Source: Strigamia acuminata (Eukaryota > Arthropoda > Chilopoda > Geophilomorpha > Linotaeniidae). Taken from it: a stretch of DNA of 64,000 nt. A model generated the notes under the pieces. It had not been told where the DNA came from and searched no databases. It was given only the letters and a program-made list of their open reading frames with translations. The DNA lies in assembly GCA_949358305.1 (NCBI GenBank), contig OX442314.1, forward strand, positions 46,694,581-46,758,580. Direction: 5' to 3'. Of this stretch, positions 1 through 13,151 are shown piece by piece. Every line of letters starts with the position of its first letter. Positions within the stretch are counted from its first letter, which is position 1. Position numbers and translations under genes: made by a program.

Positions 1-1385
1 CGGTCATGGTTTGGCGGTAATGGGTTTGGCGGTATTGGTTTGGCGGTTTTGGCTTGGCGGTAAAAGTCTTGGCGGTTGTGAATTGGCGGTGGTGTCGTGG
101 AACCTTAAAAAGGTGTGCTAACATTAAAGAATTTAGTTTTACAAATATTTACGGATTCAATGATATTGTAGTGGAAGATCTGATACTCGTTAATGCTTTT
201 CAAGTTATGGGAAGTTTATTTTTGAGAAAGTGTGAAAGGATTTCGTCAACAGGCATTAGAAGTTTGATCCAAAGGAATAATCCTTTTAAAAAATTAATTT
301 TAAGTAATTGCCAGAAAATGGATCAAGTTGGGGTGGAAGAAATTGAAGCGATTGTGATGAATAAAAAGTTAAACTTTACCATCACTTTTAAAAATGTAAA
401 CATAAATTTCAAGAATAATTTAACAAGTAAGGATGAAATTACCCAAATGGAGCCGTTATGCGCCACTAAACATCGCGAGCCATTACCGAAATAGCCCTTA
501 TCCACAAACCTTAGATTCGTTCGCCATAAACTAAAAACAACTATTTGCTTCATTTGACCCTATCAACGAGACACTGAGGGCTCTTTGCCCTGATAGTGGC
601 ATAATGATTTGTTTTGTAAGTGATAATTGATTCAATATTTTCTAAGTCTAATTTTACTTATTTTAATTAGTCGGATCGCGGATGCCTACAAGGAGCGCGA
701 TAGGTAATACTAGGCTTGTGCGGTATTTTTTTCAGGCGAGTGCGGCAGGGGGACTGGGAACAAATCATATCAAAAAGCAGTTGAAAGATTGTCGTATTCT
801 GCTCAGGCAACAAGACCTGTGACATAACAGTAAATAGCTAGAAATTCAACTCCAACTTCAGAATACCCATACTTCAGAATACCCATAGTGCTTGCCCCTG
901 TAGCCAAGAAGCGGCCCGTCGAGTTGACAGGAGAGGCTGCCGTTGTCGCCACTGCCACTGAACCCCCGAAACAACCCATGCATAAACTTTAGATATAAAA
1001 TTACCTCCATTAAAAACTCATTACGTTCCTATTGCTTGGATGTATTTCCTTTTCAACGCAACAATTGAGGACTGCTAAGTTTTTAGAAAATTTTAAGTCG
1101 GGTCCGGCCAGTTTACGGTTTGACTTAAGAGTATTTTTAAATTTTCAAATTTTTACTAATTTATGCGTTTAGTTAGGTAAAAGACAGACCCCAGAATCAG
1201 GATTATATTTTGATGCGATTGATATTCGTAGTGTTTTAGGAGCCAATCACTCGAGGCTTCAACAGCATCAGATGATGATTCATCAGATAAACACTCTCAA
1301 TTGTTCCAGAGTGTAAAAATGACCCTTGAATGGTTTCCCAACAGAAAATGTAAATGCCACCAATCATAAGGGACTGCGGGCTAAC
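1..1385. repeat. Sequence duplicated across an assembly gap
   Basis: Bases 1-1385 recur without visible change at 1659-3043 (constant offset 1658), with 200 N between the copies. Seen directly: both copies carry the same open frames and the first stops exactly where the Ns begin. A perfect tandem copy ending at a gap is most simply an uncollapsed assembly overlap rather than a biological duplication. Features below are therefore described mainly for the second, ungapped copy. Confidence 0.85.
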
Positions 1386-1585
1386 NNNNNNNNNNNNNNN
1401 NNNNNNNNNNNNNNNNNNNNNNNNNNNNNNNNNNNNNNNNNNNNNNNNNNNNNNNNNNNNNNNNNNNNNNNNNNNNNNNNNNNNNNNNNNNNNNNNNNNN
1501 NNNNNNNNNNNNNNNNNNNNNNNNNNNNNNNNNNNNNNNNNNNNNNNNNNNNNNNNNNNNNNNNNNNNNNNNNNNNNNNNNNNNN
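1386..1585. other. Assembly gap (200 N)
   Basis: Run of exactly 200 undetermined bases. Any reading frame through it is meaningless. Confidence 0.99.
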
Positions 1586-1640
1586 CGCGTAGCATGACAC
1601 CACCGTCAATGCAGAACCGCCAATGGAACCGATAATGGAT

Positions 1641-1750
1641 TTGGCGGTATTGGTTTGGCGGTCATGGTTTGGCGGTAATGGGTTTGGCGGTATTGGTTTG
1701 GCGGTTTTGGCTTGGCGGTAAAAGTCTTGGCGGTTGTGAATTGGCGGTGG
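1641..1750 (+). repeat. TTGGCGGT minisatellite
   Basis: A degenerate short tandem repeat built on TTGGCGGT plus a variable TGG spacer, about nine units. The same array opens the window at 1-60. It runs directly into the LRR-like frame, so the ATG that opens that frame lies in the repeat and is probably not a native start. Confidence 0.7.
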
Positions 1751-2152
1751 TGTCGTGGAACCTTAAAAAGGTGTGCTAACATTAAAGAATTTAGTTTTAC
1801 AAATATTTACGGATTCAATGATATTGTAGTGGAAGATCTGATACTCGTTAATGCTTTTCAAGTTATGGGAAGTTTATTTTTGAGAAAGTGTGAAAGGATT
1901 TCGTCAACAGGCATTAGAAGTTTGATCCAAAGGAATAATCCTTTTAAAAAATTAATTTTAAGTAATTGCCAGAAAATGGATCAAGTTGGGGTGGAAGAAA
2001 TTGAAGCGATTGTGATGAATAAAAAGTTAAACTTTACCATCACTTTTAAAAATGTAAACATAAATTTCAAGAATAATTTAACAAGTAAGGATGAAATTAC
2101 CCAAATGGAGCCGTTATGCGCCACTAAACATCGCGAGCCATTACCGAAATAG
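1712..2152 (+). pseudogene. Leucine-rich-repeat (F-box/LRR-like) gene fragment
   Basis: A 146-codon open frame; the identical copy is at 54-494. Residues about 50-100 read as cysteine-containing leucine-rich repeats (LFLRKCERISSTGIRSL, then KKLILSNCQKMDQVGVEEI), the pattern of FBXL/AMN1-type substrate-recognition repeats. No F-box is present and the first ~15 residues are translated minisatellite, so this looks like the last exon, or a captured exon, of an LRR gene rather than a complete protein. The tail after residue 110 is low-complexity and probably not family sequence. I infer a gene fragment or pseudogene; a functional terminal exon of a gene starting outside the window cannot be excluded. 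Confidence 0.5.
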
Positions 2153-2197
2153 CCCTTATCCACAAACCTTAGATTCGTTCGCCATAAACTAAAAACA

Positions 2198-2380
2198 ACT
2201 ATTTGCTTCATTTGACCCTATCAACGAGACACTGAGGGCTCTTTGCCCTGATAGTGGCATAATGATTTGTTTTGTAAGTGATAATTGATTCAATATTTTC
2301 TAAGTCTAATTTTACTTATTTTAATTAGTCGGATCGCGGATGCCTACAAGGAGCGCGATAGGTAATACTAGGCTTGTGCG
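2198..2380 (+). pseudogene. Decayed exon pair, copy A of a four-copy family
   Basis: Reads as an exon ending at a consensus donor (TTTT then GTAAGT near 2273), a ~55-bp intron ending TTTTAATTAG near 2327, and a short last exon with a stop (RIADAYKERDR). Matching pieces occur at 540-720, 30144-30360 and 32179-32399. In the better copies the first exon carries CPDCG or CPHCD, a possible zinc-binding pair; here it is CPDSG. The family is not recognised. The shared splice sites show that the copies descend from a spliced gene. Confidence 0.45.
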
Positions 2381-4060
2381 GTATTTTTTTCAGGCGAGTG
2401 CGGCAGGGGGACTGGGAACAAATCATATCAAAAAGCAGTTGAAAGATTGTCGTATTCTGCTCAGGCAACAAGACCTGTGACATAACAGTAAATAGCTAGA
2501 AATTCAACTCCAACTTCAGAATACCCATACTTCAGAATACCCATAGTGCTTGCCCCTGTAGCCAAGAAGCGGCCCGTCGAGTTGACAGGAGAGGCTGCCG
2601 TTGTCGCCACTGCCACTGAACCCCCGAAACAACCCATGCATAAACTTTAGATATAAAATTACCTCCATTAAAAACTCATTACGTTCCTATTGCTTGGATG
2701 TATTTCCTTTTCAACGCAACAATTGAGGACTGCTAAGTTTTTAGAAAATTTTAAGTCGGGTCCGGCCAGTTTACGGTTTGACTTAAGAGTATTTTTAAAT
2801 TTTCAAATTTTTACTAATTTATGCGTTTAGTTAGGTAAAAGACAGACCCCAGAATCAGGATTATATTTTGATGCGATTGATATTCGTAGTGTTTTAGGAG
2901 CCAATCACTCGAGGCTTCAACAGCATCAGATGATGATTCATCAGATAAACACTCTCAATTGTTCCAGAGTGTAAAAATGACCCTTGAATGGTTTCCCAAC
3001 AGAAAATGTAAATGCCACCAATCATAAGGGACTGCGGGCTAACAATACAACAGAAAATGTAAATGCCGGGCTTGCAGTACATGGCCATGAATGCAAATGC
3101 AATCATACAAAGAATATCGTAAAGAATAAAAAATAAAACCCAAATGAGGAATAGACCAGAGCTCTGTTTTGGTTCCACTGAAACTAATCAAGTCATCAGT
3201 TACTCCAGGGGTGACCACGAGGAGGTACAGAGTTGGATTTTACACCCTCAATAAACCATCAACGAACATTTCGGTGTTCAGTCCTTCAAAAAAACAATCA
3301 AAGTAATTAATAAACATGAATACTTATACATCCACATCGAAATAAGCCATCAAATTTGTTGATCGAAACAAAGGGGTGGTCGGTCACTCCCGAGTTGAAA
3401 TTTGATCCCAAATCACGAGTGCGAACAAAGAAAAATCGTAAAGTACACAAAAATTATTTCGTTCTTAAATCAATGCTCAAATGTTGGACAAAATGTCAAA
3501 ATCAAGCTAAACAATTCATTATCCAACTAACCAAACCTTAAAATCAAATGCTAACCGAATTTTCCCGAGCGCAGACAACGAGCAACACCATCGACGAGCT
3601 GTGTGGATCTGACTACGGGGGTTACAAACCTAAAAACACAACTAATTACTCGAGGTAGAAAGAATCTTTAAGCCACATCACATCCAAATGTCACGTAGTT
3701 TAAAAATTGATGTTCTGATTACGTTTACTGTACTGATTACGATTATGTTCTGATTCACGATTACGGTTAAATAGTGAATAAAATCAAGCGAAACAATAGA
3801 TTATCGAATAAAATATACCTGGAACCAAATTTCAATGGAATTTTCTGAAGCGGGGACCAAGGCCAACCCGCAACATCGCGGTTAGCGGTTTGGAAGTGAC
3901 TACGGGGTTACACAGATGAAAACAGGACTCATCGCTTGACGTAGAAAGAATCCTTTAGTCTGTGGCTATATTCTTACCTTGGAGAGAGCGAGGACAAATC
4001 CTCCTCAAGATATAGTTTTGATTTGGTACAATGGCAAGTTAAAAGTTACTGTACGGTATA
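2226..4060. repeat. Segmental duplicate (left copy)
   Basis: Aligns through long stretches to 32233-34300 in the same orientation, including the decayed exon pair, a GCTTGCC-rich stretch, a block rich in AAAATGTAAATGCC units and the sequence around the ACTCGAGGTAGAAAGAATC motif. Small indels separate the copies, so this is an old dispersed duplication. Nothing coding is supported between about 2400 and 4060. Confidence 0.7.
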
Positions 4061-5100
4061 TGGTCAAATCAAACATATGTCGACAGATAAATAAGATTTG
4101 CTTAATTCGAGAAATAAAAGGTTGACGTTATTTACTCCTGACTAATTTACTAATTGACGTGTTTACTACCAGATAACTTGAACGCAACATTGCTAGTCTT
4201 TTCTTTTCAATGATGGCTCATTGAAAGTACAGTACACGAATTGTTAACTTTTGGACCTTCATTCTTTTATAAGTTATAATTTTCAATTTAAACAAATTTT
4301 TTTAATTCAATAAACGGAAATTTAAATGTAGATGTGGAATTTTTTCTTATTAAAAAAGTATTAGAATATTAAAACTAATAGTTACGCAAGATATTTTAAG
4401 ATTATACGCCCGGGTATTTATTCAGAGCTTTATGACAAATTTTTAAAGACTTTTACGGAGTAGTAAATACTAATTATTATTGATATTGCAATAACAATGA
4501 TCTGTTATGGTTATTAATGTCATAATGTGTGTAGATCTTGTTCAGTGGTCTCGGTGCACATCTGAATGCTTTTGCAATCAAACGAAAATTATTTAAATTA
4601 AATTAAATTGCATAAAAATGTCGTGATTCACATTTCAAACTACAAATCTCTTAGAAATACCGCCAACATTCATGATGAATACACCAATTGGGATATCCTG
4701 TAGCTTGTAATGTGTCCACATACTGTATAATTCACATCCAAAATGTCAGAATGTGTGGTGATCCCGAAGATCACCTTTATTCATTTCATTCGATTTAATA
4801 AATACCTGTGTAAACTTGGGTGATCAATAAATAATAATTATTCCTTTTATTTTTACGTTTCAGTTAGTTACCGAACATAAACGGATTATCCTTTACATTC
4901 CAATCGTTCGTAGGTCAAGCAATATCTCACCTAGGATTGACCTATATTCCATTTAAACGTCGAATGACTAACCGGAACCACTGTGAGATTAATTATAAAT
5001 CCTTCCTATTACAGTCACGTAATTGTTGATTCCATTGTTAGTTGTATGGGTGTATTTTATTAATCCTTTCGTTTATTGAATTACAAGTGTAGTCTACGAC
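4060..5100. other. AT-rich spacer, no gene seen
   Basis: No open frame of useful length, no splice-flanked exon and no tandem array is evident. Simple AT-rich sequence with short direct repeats. Confidence 0.5.
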
Positions 5101-5812
5101 ATACAGGGTGTTTCGTTTAAAACGCCACAGTCAATTTCCAGAATAAGTACTGTATATGCTTTTTCAAAAAACCAAGCAGACTAGCCCATAGCAAAGTAAG
5201 GATGACAAATCCAATAGTGTAATCAAATTTTATGCCAGACATGCAACAATGCACTTTTCATTTGCTAACTCGTTAGCTGGTCGAGATAGAGCAAAATTTC
5301 TAATTACAAAGTTGTAGACCCATTTTGTCGTATGGCCTCCGTGTGACCAAATGTATTGTAACATTATTCATTCTGAAAGAAACCAACGAAACCAACAACA
5401 ACTTTCAAGTGCAATGGAATATTTGACATTCGACCAAAATTCCCTGAGCACGGCATTGCACACTAAAAGTCCTAATTTATTGGGGTTTCGTCATCACTCA
5501 TCAGATGTTGCGGCTGCAACTCGATATTTGATGGGAGTTTGAATAAAAATAGCTTTAGAAAGCTGATGGCAATGATTTTACTGGATTTTCATTGTTTGCA
5601 AAAAGAAGCACGCGTGTACTAGGATTACATTTGTAACAGTGACCTTTATTTAAAAACAGGAACTAAGTAAAACTAACTTTTCCCCCTTCAAAACACATAA
5701 ACTCATCCTTTTACATTCTGGGTCACCGAAGTGACCCTCTAGTGACCAAACATGGCATCACTTGCAATTTCTCCCCAATTCTCGTCCCTTTGGAACTGCA
5801 GTTTAACATCAA

Positions 5813-6043
5813 GTGCCGAACATTGATACTTGCAACAAACACATATCCAAACAAGCGTGCCTCTTCCACTGGCGGAACAATGCTGTGGACATTTGCGTCG
5901 TTTGTCAGAAGTATTTTTGTGAGAACTGCTGCCAAAAATGGAACAAGGCAGTCAAAAAATGCAAGGAATGTGCGACAGCTCGTGGCCTGCAACTATTCCT
6001 TGAGCGCATTTCGCAAGGCCAAAACTCTTGGTGTTTTGAGTAA
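5813..6043 (+). pseudogene. Cysteine-rich transposase-like C-terminal fragment
   Basis: A ~76-codon frame with dense Cys/His spacing (CVVCQKYFCENC, then CKEC), resembling the C-terminal zinc-binding ring of piggyBac-like transposases or a small zinc ribbon. There is no credible ATG (it opens on GTG) and no catalytic domain in frame upstream. Homology is suggested by the Cys pattern only. I treat it as a transposon remnant. Confidence 0.3.
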
Positions 6044-7696
6044 TCATTTACTTTGAGAATTGTTTTAGTCACATCTTTATGATTCAATGTGACGTGGATT
6101 ATTTGCATGAACTTATGTTATCACTGCTAGTTGTTGGCCAACCCCTGTTAATAAGTTGTTTCTTAATGTTGGCTTCTCTACATGTCTCATTGGTGAGTAA
6201 ATATTCTAAGTGTTTAGTTTGCTTTATATAATATTGTGCATTTTATATTGATCCTGTATTTAGTTGTTTACATGTTTGGCAAAGAGATTGTAAGGCCAAA
6301 CATGATTTGTTACATTTATAGTAAGTACTACGCGTGATGACAAAAGATTTGTTCTCATATTAGTGTTTTTCTTTTTCATGTGCACTTTGGTTGTATAGGT
6401 GCACTCTATGTATAGCTTTTGGACAGACAATGTCTGAAAATAAAATGGCCGTCGTTTTTACGAGTTTCAGCACACATTACCATATTTGCGATTGATTTCA
6501 GATATTTTTCAACGATGTCATCGCCTGGAGAACCCCAATAAAAACTGAACAAACCGAGTACGGGTCACCTTTTAACCGCCACAGAGAAGACTTTAACCTT
6601 GTGACATGTGTGCGAATTTTGTGGATTGCGAAAGGCTCCCCACTTTTAAAAATTAAAAAAAATCTATCTGCAGCCAATTGCAAGCAACCAGAATGAATTG
6701 TTGGGGCAAATATGCATACAGTGCAAGAAATGGCTTTGAATCAGAACCTCGTCCCAACAATAATCGACTCCAAGCCCATACCATTAGAAAAAGTGGTCGA
6801 CTTCAATGGACACTGGACCGGATATTAATGAAAGACATTTGTTACCTTTGTTCAACATTATTATGATGCACGAGATGAATAGATGATGTTAGAAAAATTT
6901 GTAATAAAGTATCATTATATGTTTTGCATTACGAAAACACAGGGACCTCATGTTACCAAGGACGACTACTCCAACCTGATTTTGCAGATCTTATGCCATT
7001 TATTCTCCTGTGATGGTTGGGACCTTGTTCTAGTACAGATGCTAATTAATACTAACACCAAACAAATTGTTCCTGTAATTTTTAATTTTTAATTTAATTG
7101 TTAATAATAGTTGTTGCAGATCTTTTTTTTTAAATCTTAATACTTCGCCAATTCTTTTTTGTCTGAAAATGCCATTTTCAATAATCCAACTGTAATGGTG
7201 GCATTCAGTACCCCACAATTTAATGTTGGATGTTTCTTTGTTTTTCTTACAATTTAATTTATTTGTAATCAATCCATTCAAGAATAAATGGCATTTGCGT
7301 GTGATTTTATAATTTATTTAAACCCAGAAGTCAACGTTGGGAGAATTTTTATTGATCCACTCTTGTGGGACATCATTCATTCTCGATGAAGTTCTCGGTC
7401 AGTTAAGAAGCGCCACCTGTTGATATTACTTTTAGTATTTTACCCCTCTGTATAATATGTATATCCTGTTGTTCGTCCACAACTCTTTTTCTCAGCCTCC
7501 AAGAGTCAAAAGTAACTTACTGACTGCTCCTAATGTGACCTTAACTTGCAGCACTTCCGGATAACTATCAACTTCACTTTGCACAATTTTTAAAAAGTGT
7601 CACACCATATATTAAATATAATTTCCTGTGGATTATTGACTCCTGGACTGGACACACAAACATGTCATTGCACAATTATATTTTAGGAGGGAAGAT

Positions 7697-7954
7697 ATGC
7701 CAAATTGTGAAGTTTTGGTTATTCCCAAGAAGAGCACATCTATTTGCCAACCATTAGACACAACATTTCACTTGCAATTAGAAATTTTAGCTCGGAAAAT
7801 TACATCGTTGCTTGACCTTTTTGAAGGCAGTAGCACTCATCCAGACAATTGGATCGCACAATGGAATAATCAAGCTTCAATCATTACTTGGGCACCTTAT
7901 TTCTCCAATTCAAACCCAACAGACAATGTTATGGGACTCATGAAGACAACATGA
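7697..7954 (+). pseudogene. DDE transposase fragment
   Basis: An 85-codon frame containing IPKKSTSICQPLDTTFH, close to the IP-x-x-TS-QPLD motif near the end of many eukaryotic DDE transposases (Tc1/mariner superfamily and relatives), then NWIAQWNN. Only the part just before the last catalytic acid is recognisable; sequence upstream has stops in all frames. A dead remnant of a DNA transposon. Confidence 0.45.
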
Positions 7955-8299
7955 GGATTTAAAGACTGCCATTGTTGTTAAATGGAGTGCAATTGTACTT
8001 AATACAATTATAAAGTTTGTATCACTGCTGTAAAGGGAAAATTATTGTATATATCATTTCTGGACAGCAAAGTTATTTGTTCAATTCAATTTTTTTCTTG
8101 TTCAAATCGAGTGATAAGAAATAAAATTACTTTGTTTGCTCATGTTCAAAGCTTGTTGAGCAGCTGTTGTGGACACCCCAGGTACCGTCCACAGGTAGTT
8201 AATTATTTTATGTTGTGTACAAACCATACGGGTTTGTCGAGGCGTTTAATACACACGGACGTTGAGAGCACCCAGCCAGATAGAGATTTCTAGCACAAA

Positions 8300-9400
8300 T
8301 TTTAGAAGGGAGCAGCAGCTCTTTTCCTAGATTAGGCAAATTTAGAAATGAATAAAATGTATAAATCCTGTTGAAATGATTTTAGCACTGCTGAGCCAAC
8401 ATGTCTATTATGCAAATACGGGCAAAGAAATTAAGATGGCCAGGTTTATCGCATCCTGGTCTGCCAGGACGATATTCTAATTGCACCACATATACGAGCC
8501 CAAAATTTCCAGTATAGCCACAATCCAACAAGGATATTCCAATTTTAGAATTGAAAAAAATGTCTCAATTCATCAACCACAACTCTACACATGAAATTAA
8601 TGAAAATTGAGTGAAAATAAACTTTTTTAAAAAAAAGAAATCATCCATAGCCAAAGAATAAAATAATACCAGCATGAAAGCTCAAATAAAATCTCAAAAG
8701 CTACAGTTTTCTATCGTAAGATTATTTCTGGAAAAAGAAATTGCATTTTTTTTAATATCTGCACATATCAATTCTAATCAAATTGGGGAATGCTACACTC
8801 CCATAATCAATGCAGGCTTACAACACCCAACGATTTGTCACCATTATCCCAGAATAAATGAATAAACAGGAAGAAATCTTAACCAAATCAAACCATCGTG
8901 TCAAAATCCTATCTTAATCCAGTTCCTTGGTTACGAGTGGATATAATTCTTAATAAATACGATCGAAAAACGATGATAATTCTGAAAATTAACGAACACA
9001 CAAAAAATGCATGAATTCGAGAAAAAACACCGAGCGAAAATGGCGTGCGAAATGACACTTTCGACCATAAAGAAATGTTAACTCTAATCAAACCATCGAC
9101 TCGCAATCAAGCCTTAATCTAATACCTCGGTTATTCATTCATTATATACTGCATAAATAGGACGAAAATACCACGGGAAATTGCGACAAATACCGAAACG
9201 AAAATGCTTCGAAGCGAGAAGAAACAACGGCTGGAAACGACGCCCGAAATGGAGGAAGAAACACGTGATTGCTGCTCATTGCTGCTATTGGTTGGAATCA
9301 AGCTAGGAAATTGCATCATTCTCCGTTCCCTCCAGAGCGGCGCTGCGACTCGGTGAGAGGGAATTTTGAATTTCGATACTGATAAATGACAAATTAGAAT
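8300..9400. other. AT-rich spacer, no gene seen
   Basis: Short frames only. Around 8880-9130 a phrase (AATCAAACCATCG ... CTTAATC) occurs twice about 180 bp apart, suggesting an old local duplication. Nothing coding is supported. Confidence 0.4.
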
Positions 9401-9926
9401 GTGAAAGTCATTCCGGCTCACCCTGTATGAATATAAATATAGTTTACCGAAGCCATTGATGTTTGAGGCATTCTTTCGCCGAAGACCGAACATTCGGATC
9501 AAGTTCTAACATGGGAAGTAAAAAGTCAACAAACTCTCGCGTCTCAACAGCATCCCAATTGTACACCTCACTCACAGGGGAGAGCACCAATAAGCTATCA
9601 CAGATTGTTGTAATATTAAACAAGAAGGATTGTTATATCATGCTGAATGAGACCCTAAAATAATTTCATTCCATAAACAGCCAACAATGCAATCAATGAG
9701 CTGAAAGTTGGCACTATTTTGTCTGTGTATACATCAAATCTGAGCAATCAGGCCTAGTGTATGAATACTGTAAACAACAGTTGCTAGGTAAAGAATAGTT
9801 CCAAGATCCAAGTTCAATTTTATCATTTGAGATTCAATGATGTCATTTCCTCTTTTGATATCACATGACATATGACATCAGAACTTTGTTCAACAACATG
9901 ACTGTCTTCATGAAGACAATAGTAGT

Positions 9927-10030
9927 TTGTAGTGGTGGTCCAGTGGTTCAGGTAATGGACTAGGAATCTTTCCACACAAGTTCAAATCCTGCTGTCTGTG
10001 AAAATTTTTTACTTTAATTTTTTAATTTTT
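9927..10030 (+). repeat. tRNA-like SINE
   Basis: An RNA polymerase III-like A box (TGGTCCAGTGG, 9936-9946) is followed about 34 bp later by a near-consensus B box (GTTCAAATCC, 9980-9989), and then a T/A-rich tail. This is the layout of a tRNA-derived SINE head. The cloverleaf is imperfect (T-stem mismatch, weak acceptor), so a functional tRNA gene is not claimed. Confidence 0.45.
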
Positions 10031-10856
10031 TTTAGCAGTAATTTTAATGTTTGTAATTTTAGGTTTGTTTTTAGAAAACATTAATTAATTAATTTTAATT
10101 TTTTAACAAACATGGAAGATGTAATATGATTTTCTTGTCTCGAGCACTTATATACGACATTAGATTGCGAAACGTCGGGTTAACGTACACCAACTGCATA
10201 TACGGTACGAAACTTTAACGTACCGTATACACATCGTAGCGTATACGTTACTAGTATGTGGTCGCTGGACGTTTTGGAGTGCATAGTGGAACCACAAAAA
10301 CCCTTTGTACCCTTTAAATCTTCACCGAACTGAAAACGACCCATTCAGACAAACGCCGCCTGTTGATTCAAATAAAAGGGACGCACCTTTGATCCCTACG
10401 GATGAATATTGGCAGGACGAATTTGTCCGCGTCGACGAAGTAGGACCGTCATCCGAAGACTCACACGAGGAAGACGACCAGAAGGTCCCAACGGAATGGT
10501 CGCCAAGCGATCTGAGTTTGCGACGGATGAATTTTGGGAGTCTCCACTGTAGAAAATCGTTGATATTTTCTAAAATGTTTGAGTATTTAATTGTATCATT
10601 TGGTTAATTGTATTGTGATTTACCATGCCAGATAATCCCCATGTATATAAAATTGCATATAGTATAGATGTGGGGTATTTGTGTTATTTGATTAATGTTG
10701 TTAAACAATCAAATTGTTATGTTATCAATTATTCAAAACATCTGATGTTTCTTTATATTTTCATTATGTTAGCATTAGAGTTTGTTCTTTATGTTTCTGT
10801 ATCTATTTTTGGACACATGTGTAATGCTTGTAAACCAAGTGTTCACTTGCAATTTT

Positions 10857-11119
10857 GTAATCTCAGACCCAGGTGGTGTTCTCACTCCTTCTTTTGTTGA
10901 AATTCCTTTAAAGGTTAAGATGCCAATATCCCCTCAATTGGAAGTGTCCTCCCCAGTGTTGGCATATGAGGAAGTTAAAATTCACGAGTGTAGGTCTATT
11001 CCAGAAGAGGGAAAACACTTGAAGGAAATTGAACAGAATTTTGAGCATAGATTGAAACAAGAGGAATTTAAACAATTAAGCTTAATCGGCAATTTAATAA
11101 GCCAAAATATGATAGAGTA
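10857..11119 (+). CDS. Possible terminal exon of an unrecognised gene
   Basis: The open frame follows a good splice acceptor (TTTTGTAATCTCAG, about 10853-10866) and runs to a TAA at 11119. It encodes a charged, Glu/Lys-rich tail (EEGKHLKEIEQNFEHRLKQE) likely to be helical. A second frame at 10305-10607, rich in Asp/Glu/Ser, could be an upstream exon but no joining splice pair was established. No family recognised. Confidence 0.2.
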
Positions 11120-12324
11120 AGAATAAATTAACAGATAACCTGTAACAAATTAAGTTGCTGGGTTGCCTTGCAGCAACCCAGCCCCCTCCAACCGCTGACC
11201 ACGTGGTCGAGGACCGCATGGGCAGCGTGGTCGGATTGCATTTACCTGCCTTGCAATTGTAATGCAGCACAGCCAACAAGTCGCCTCAAATCATTGCGGA
11301 CTTGAGAGCAATCACGCCTCTTGTTGCGACCAAAGTGGCCATCGCCTCCTTTTCGCTAGAGTTGTCACAACCAGTCAGCACAGGATTGGAGATCCAACTG
11401 TCTCCAAGATGGCGCTCAAGCCACGAAGAGACCTTGTGTAATCCTCTGTCTTGATTGGCTGCAATCAGGAGGCATCTGCGACAATACGTCGTAGGAGCTG
11501 CTGAGGATCCTCTTGTTGATGTTGAAATGTTGAAATATGCCCGATTAGTTCGGGTTATGGCGTCAAGACGACTCTGCCTGAGGACGAAGTGGTTTGTCGT
11601 GCCTGCGATGGAGCTGGTGAACTAACTGTAAGCCACCGCGGAGTCCCTCCGGAGCTTGCAGTCGCTGCCATCGTACGTGCAGTGAAATTTGTCTCGGCGA
11701 GTCCGTCTCGCCATTTTGTCCGTCAAAAGCTTCATTTGTTTAGCGTGAGCTTTGCCGCTCACGCTTCATTTCTATTCCTTCTTCATTAATTTCTAGTCCT
11801 AAATTATTATTAACAATTCATTTTATTATATTTCCTAGTAAAATATCTGTAATTTCCACGAATAAAGTTCAATTTGTCATTTTATTTTTTAAAAAAATCG
11901 TATTTATTTTTCAAACACCCCTAGACACAATTTTTCACAGGCCAATCGAGTTTAAGCCCCACAGTGGCATCTCAATTGTGAGTCGCTTGACAATAAGGTA
12001 AGTATTTTGTCTAGTGAACACCCGGATCACAACAGGATAGCTCTGAATCGTCGTCCGATGAGAGTTATGGACCAAATTTGGGTACTCAAACACCTGAATC
12101 GGTGTATTTCCGACCATCTGCCCTGCTACCGATATTCGTCCAGAGATCACTATTTTGATGATGAATGCAATCGCTCCAACAATGAACTTGATTTGTGACT
12201 TTACCTACCAACCAACTAAATGTGTCAAATTAATGATTCCGTACCAGACACAAGGCGCTCTTTTTATTAGTGTTATCAGAATCTTTTATTTTCTTCTTTT
12301 AAATGTCCAATGTCAATTTATTAT
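11120..12324. other. Spacer left of the LTR element
   Basis: Contains a short hairpin (GGGTTGCC ... GCAACCC near 11160) and GC-richer sequence at 11170-11780 with no convincing gene. The last four bases, AAGT at 12325-12328, are the left target-site copy of the LTR retrotransposon. Confidence 0.5.
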
Positions 12325-12328
12325 AAGT

Positions 12329-13151
12329 TGTCGCGTCCTACCTGGTGATAGGTTTAAATAGCGCTAACGTGTAATACTTTACCTGTGATCAATTATGCAA
12401 ATACCCCAAATGAATACCAAATGTATTTAAATGAACAAGTAATTTATTCAGTAGGCTTGAGGGCCTTAAAATACACTTAGTAATAATTCTAGAGTCGACG
12501 TGGTCAGCGTCGAACAAAGGATTTCTCAAGATGGCGTCGTCGGTTCCGCGTGGTCGACGGAACAAAGGCGGCGTCTCGAGTTGTCGTAAATTCGTCACGG
12601 ATTCGTCGTCACGGACGCGGTGGAATGCTCTTTCGAGTCTTCTATCCGTGCCTGTTGTCTAGGGTTTGGTTTAGCGTCGCAGAGGCCTCGTCTAGGAACT
12701 TTGGGGTTCCCTACAAAGCACTCGGACACTTACTTCGGTGAATAATCGACTGGGCGATTATTCTGGGTGATTTCACAAGGGCTATTCTCGTGCTTTCGCA
12801 GGAATAGCTCGCAAGTGACTTCGTGAGAGTTACAGTTTGCACTTTACTCAGCGATCCTCGATCAATCCTAACTTGTAGTTGAAGTTGGCCTGACGGTGAG
12901 GTAGTTGCTGTGTTCTTGGTGTCGTTTGTGTAAGTTCTGACTTTAGGCGGGAAACACAGCCTTTTATGCAGTGGGGTGAAGGGCCGGCGATCAACCAATG
13001 GGGGCTGACCACCAGCCGCTTCCTCCCCCTCGGGGCGCACACCTGCCATGGGGAGGTGGAGCCAACTCGGGGGGGAACGACTCTTCAATCATAGTGACTC
13101 AGAGGACAAGTATCCGCCCTGGGGGGACACTTATCCAACTGGGTCACCACA
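12329..13151 (-). repeat. 3' LTR of the Gypsy-type element
   Basis: 823 bp, matching 27780-28602. On the minus strand it starts TGTGGTGACCC and ends GCGACA. A TATA-like GCATAAAAG lies at 12961-12969 and an AATAAA polyadenylation signal at 12443-12448 (both minus strand), giving a plausible U3-R-U5 layout. Small open frames inside it are not genes. Confidence 0.95.

Larger units (their letters stand above)
5104..9430. mobile_element. Possible decayed DNA transposon with ATACAGGGTG ends
   Basis: ATACAGGGTG occurs at about 5104 and its inverse CACCCTGTAT near 9420, a terminal motif common in insect DNA transposons. Between them lie two transposase-like fragments (5813-6043 and 7697-7954) in otherwise frame-broken AT-rich sequence. 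The two ends share only about ten bases and no target duplication was recognised, so they may belong to different elements. Confidence 0.25.

Noticed and set aside
1236-1635. Open frames running through the N block
   Set aside because: They are artefacts of undetermined bases.
3356-3541. 61-codon Lys-rich frame, partly repeated at 33596-33874
   Set aside because: The two copies of the duplicate do not preserve the frame, so it is repeat sequence rather than a gene.
9927-10010. Functional tRNA gene
   Set aside because: A and B boxes are present but the acceptor and T stems do not pair properly; a SINE head fits better.
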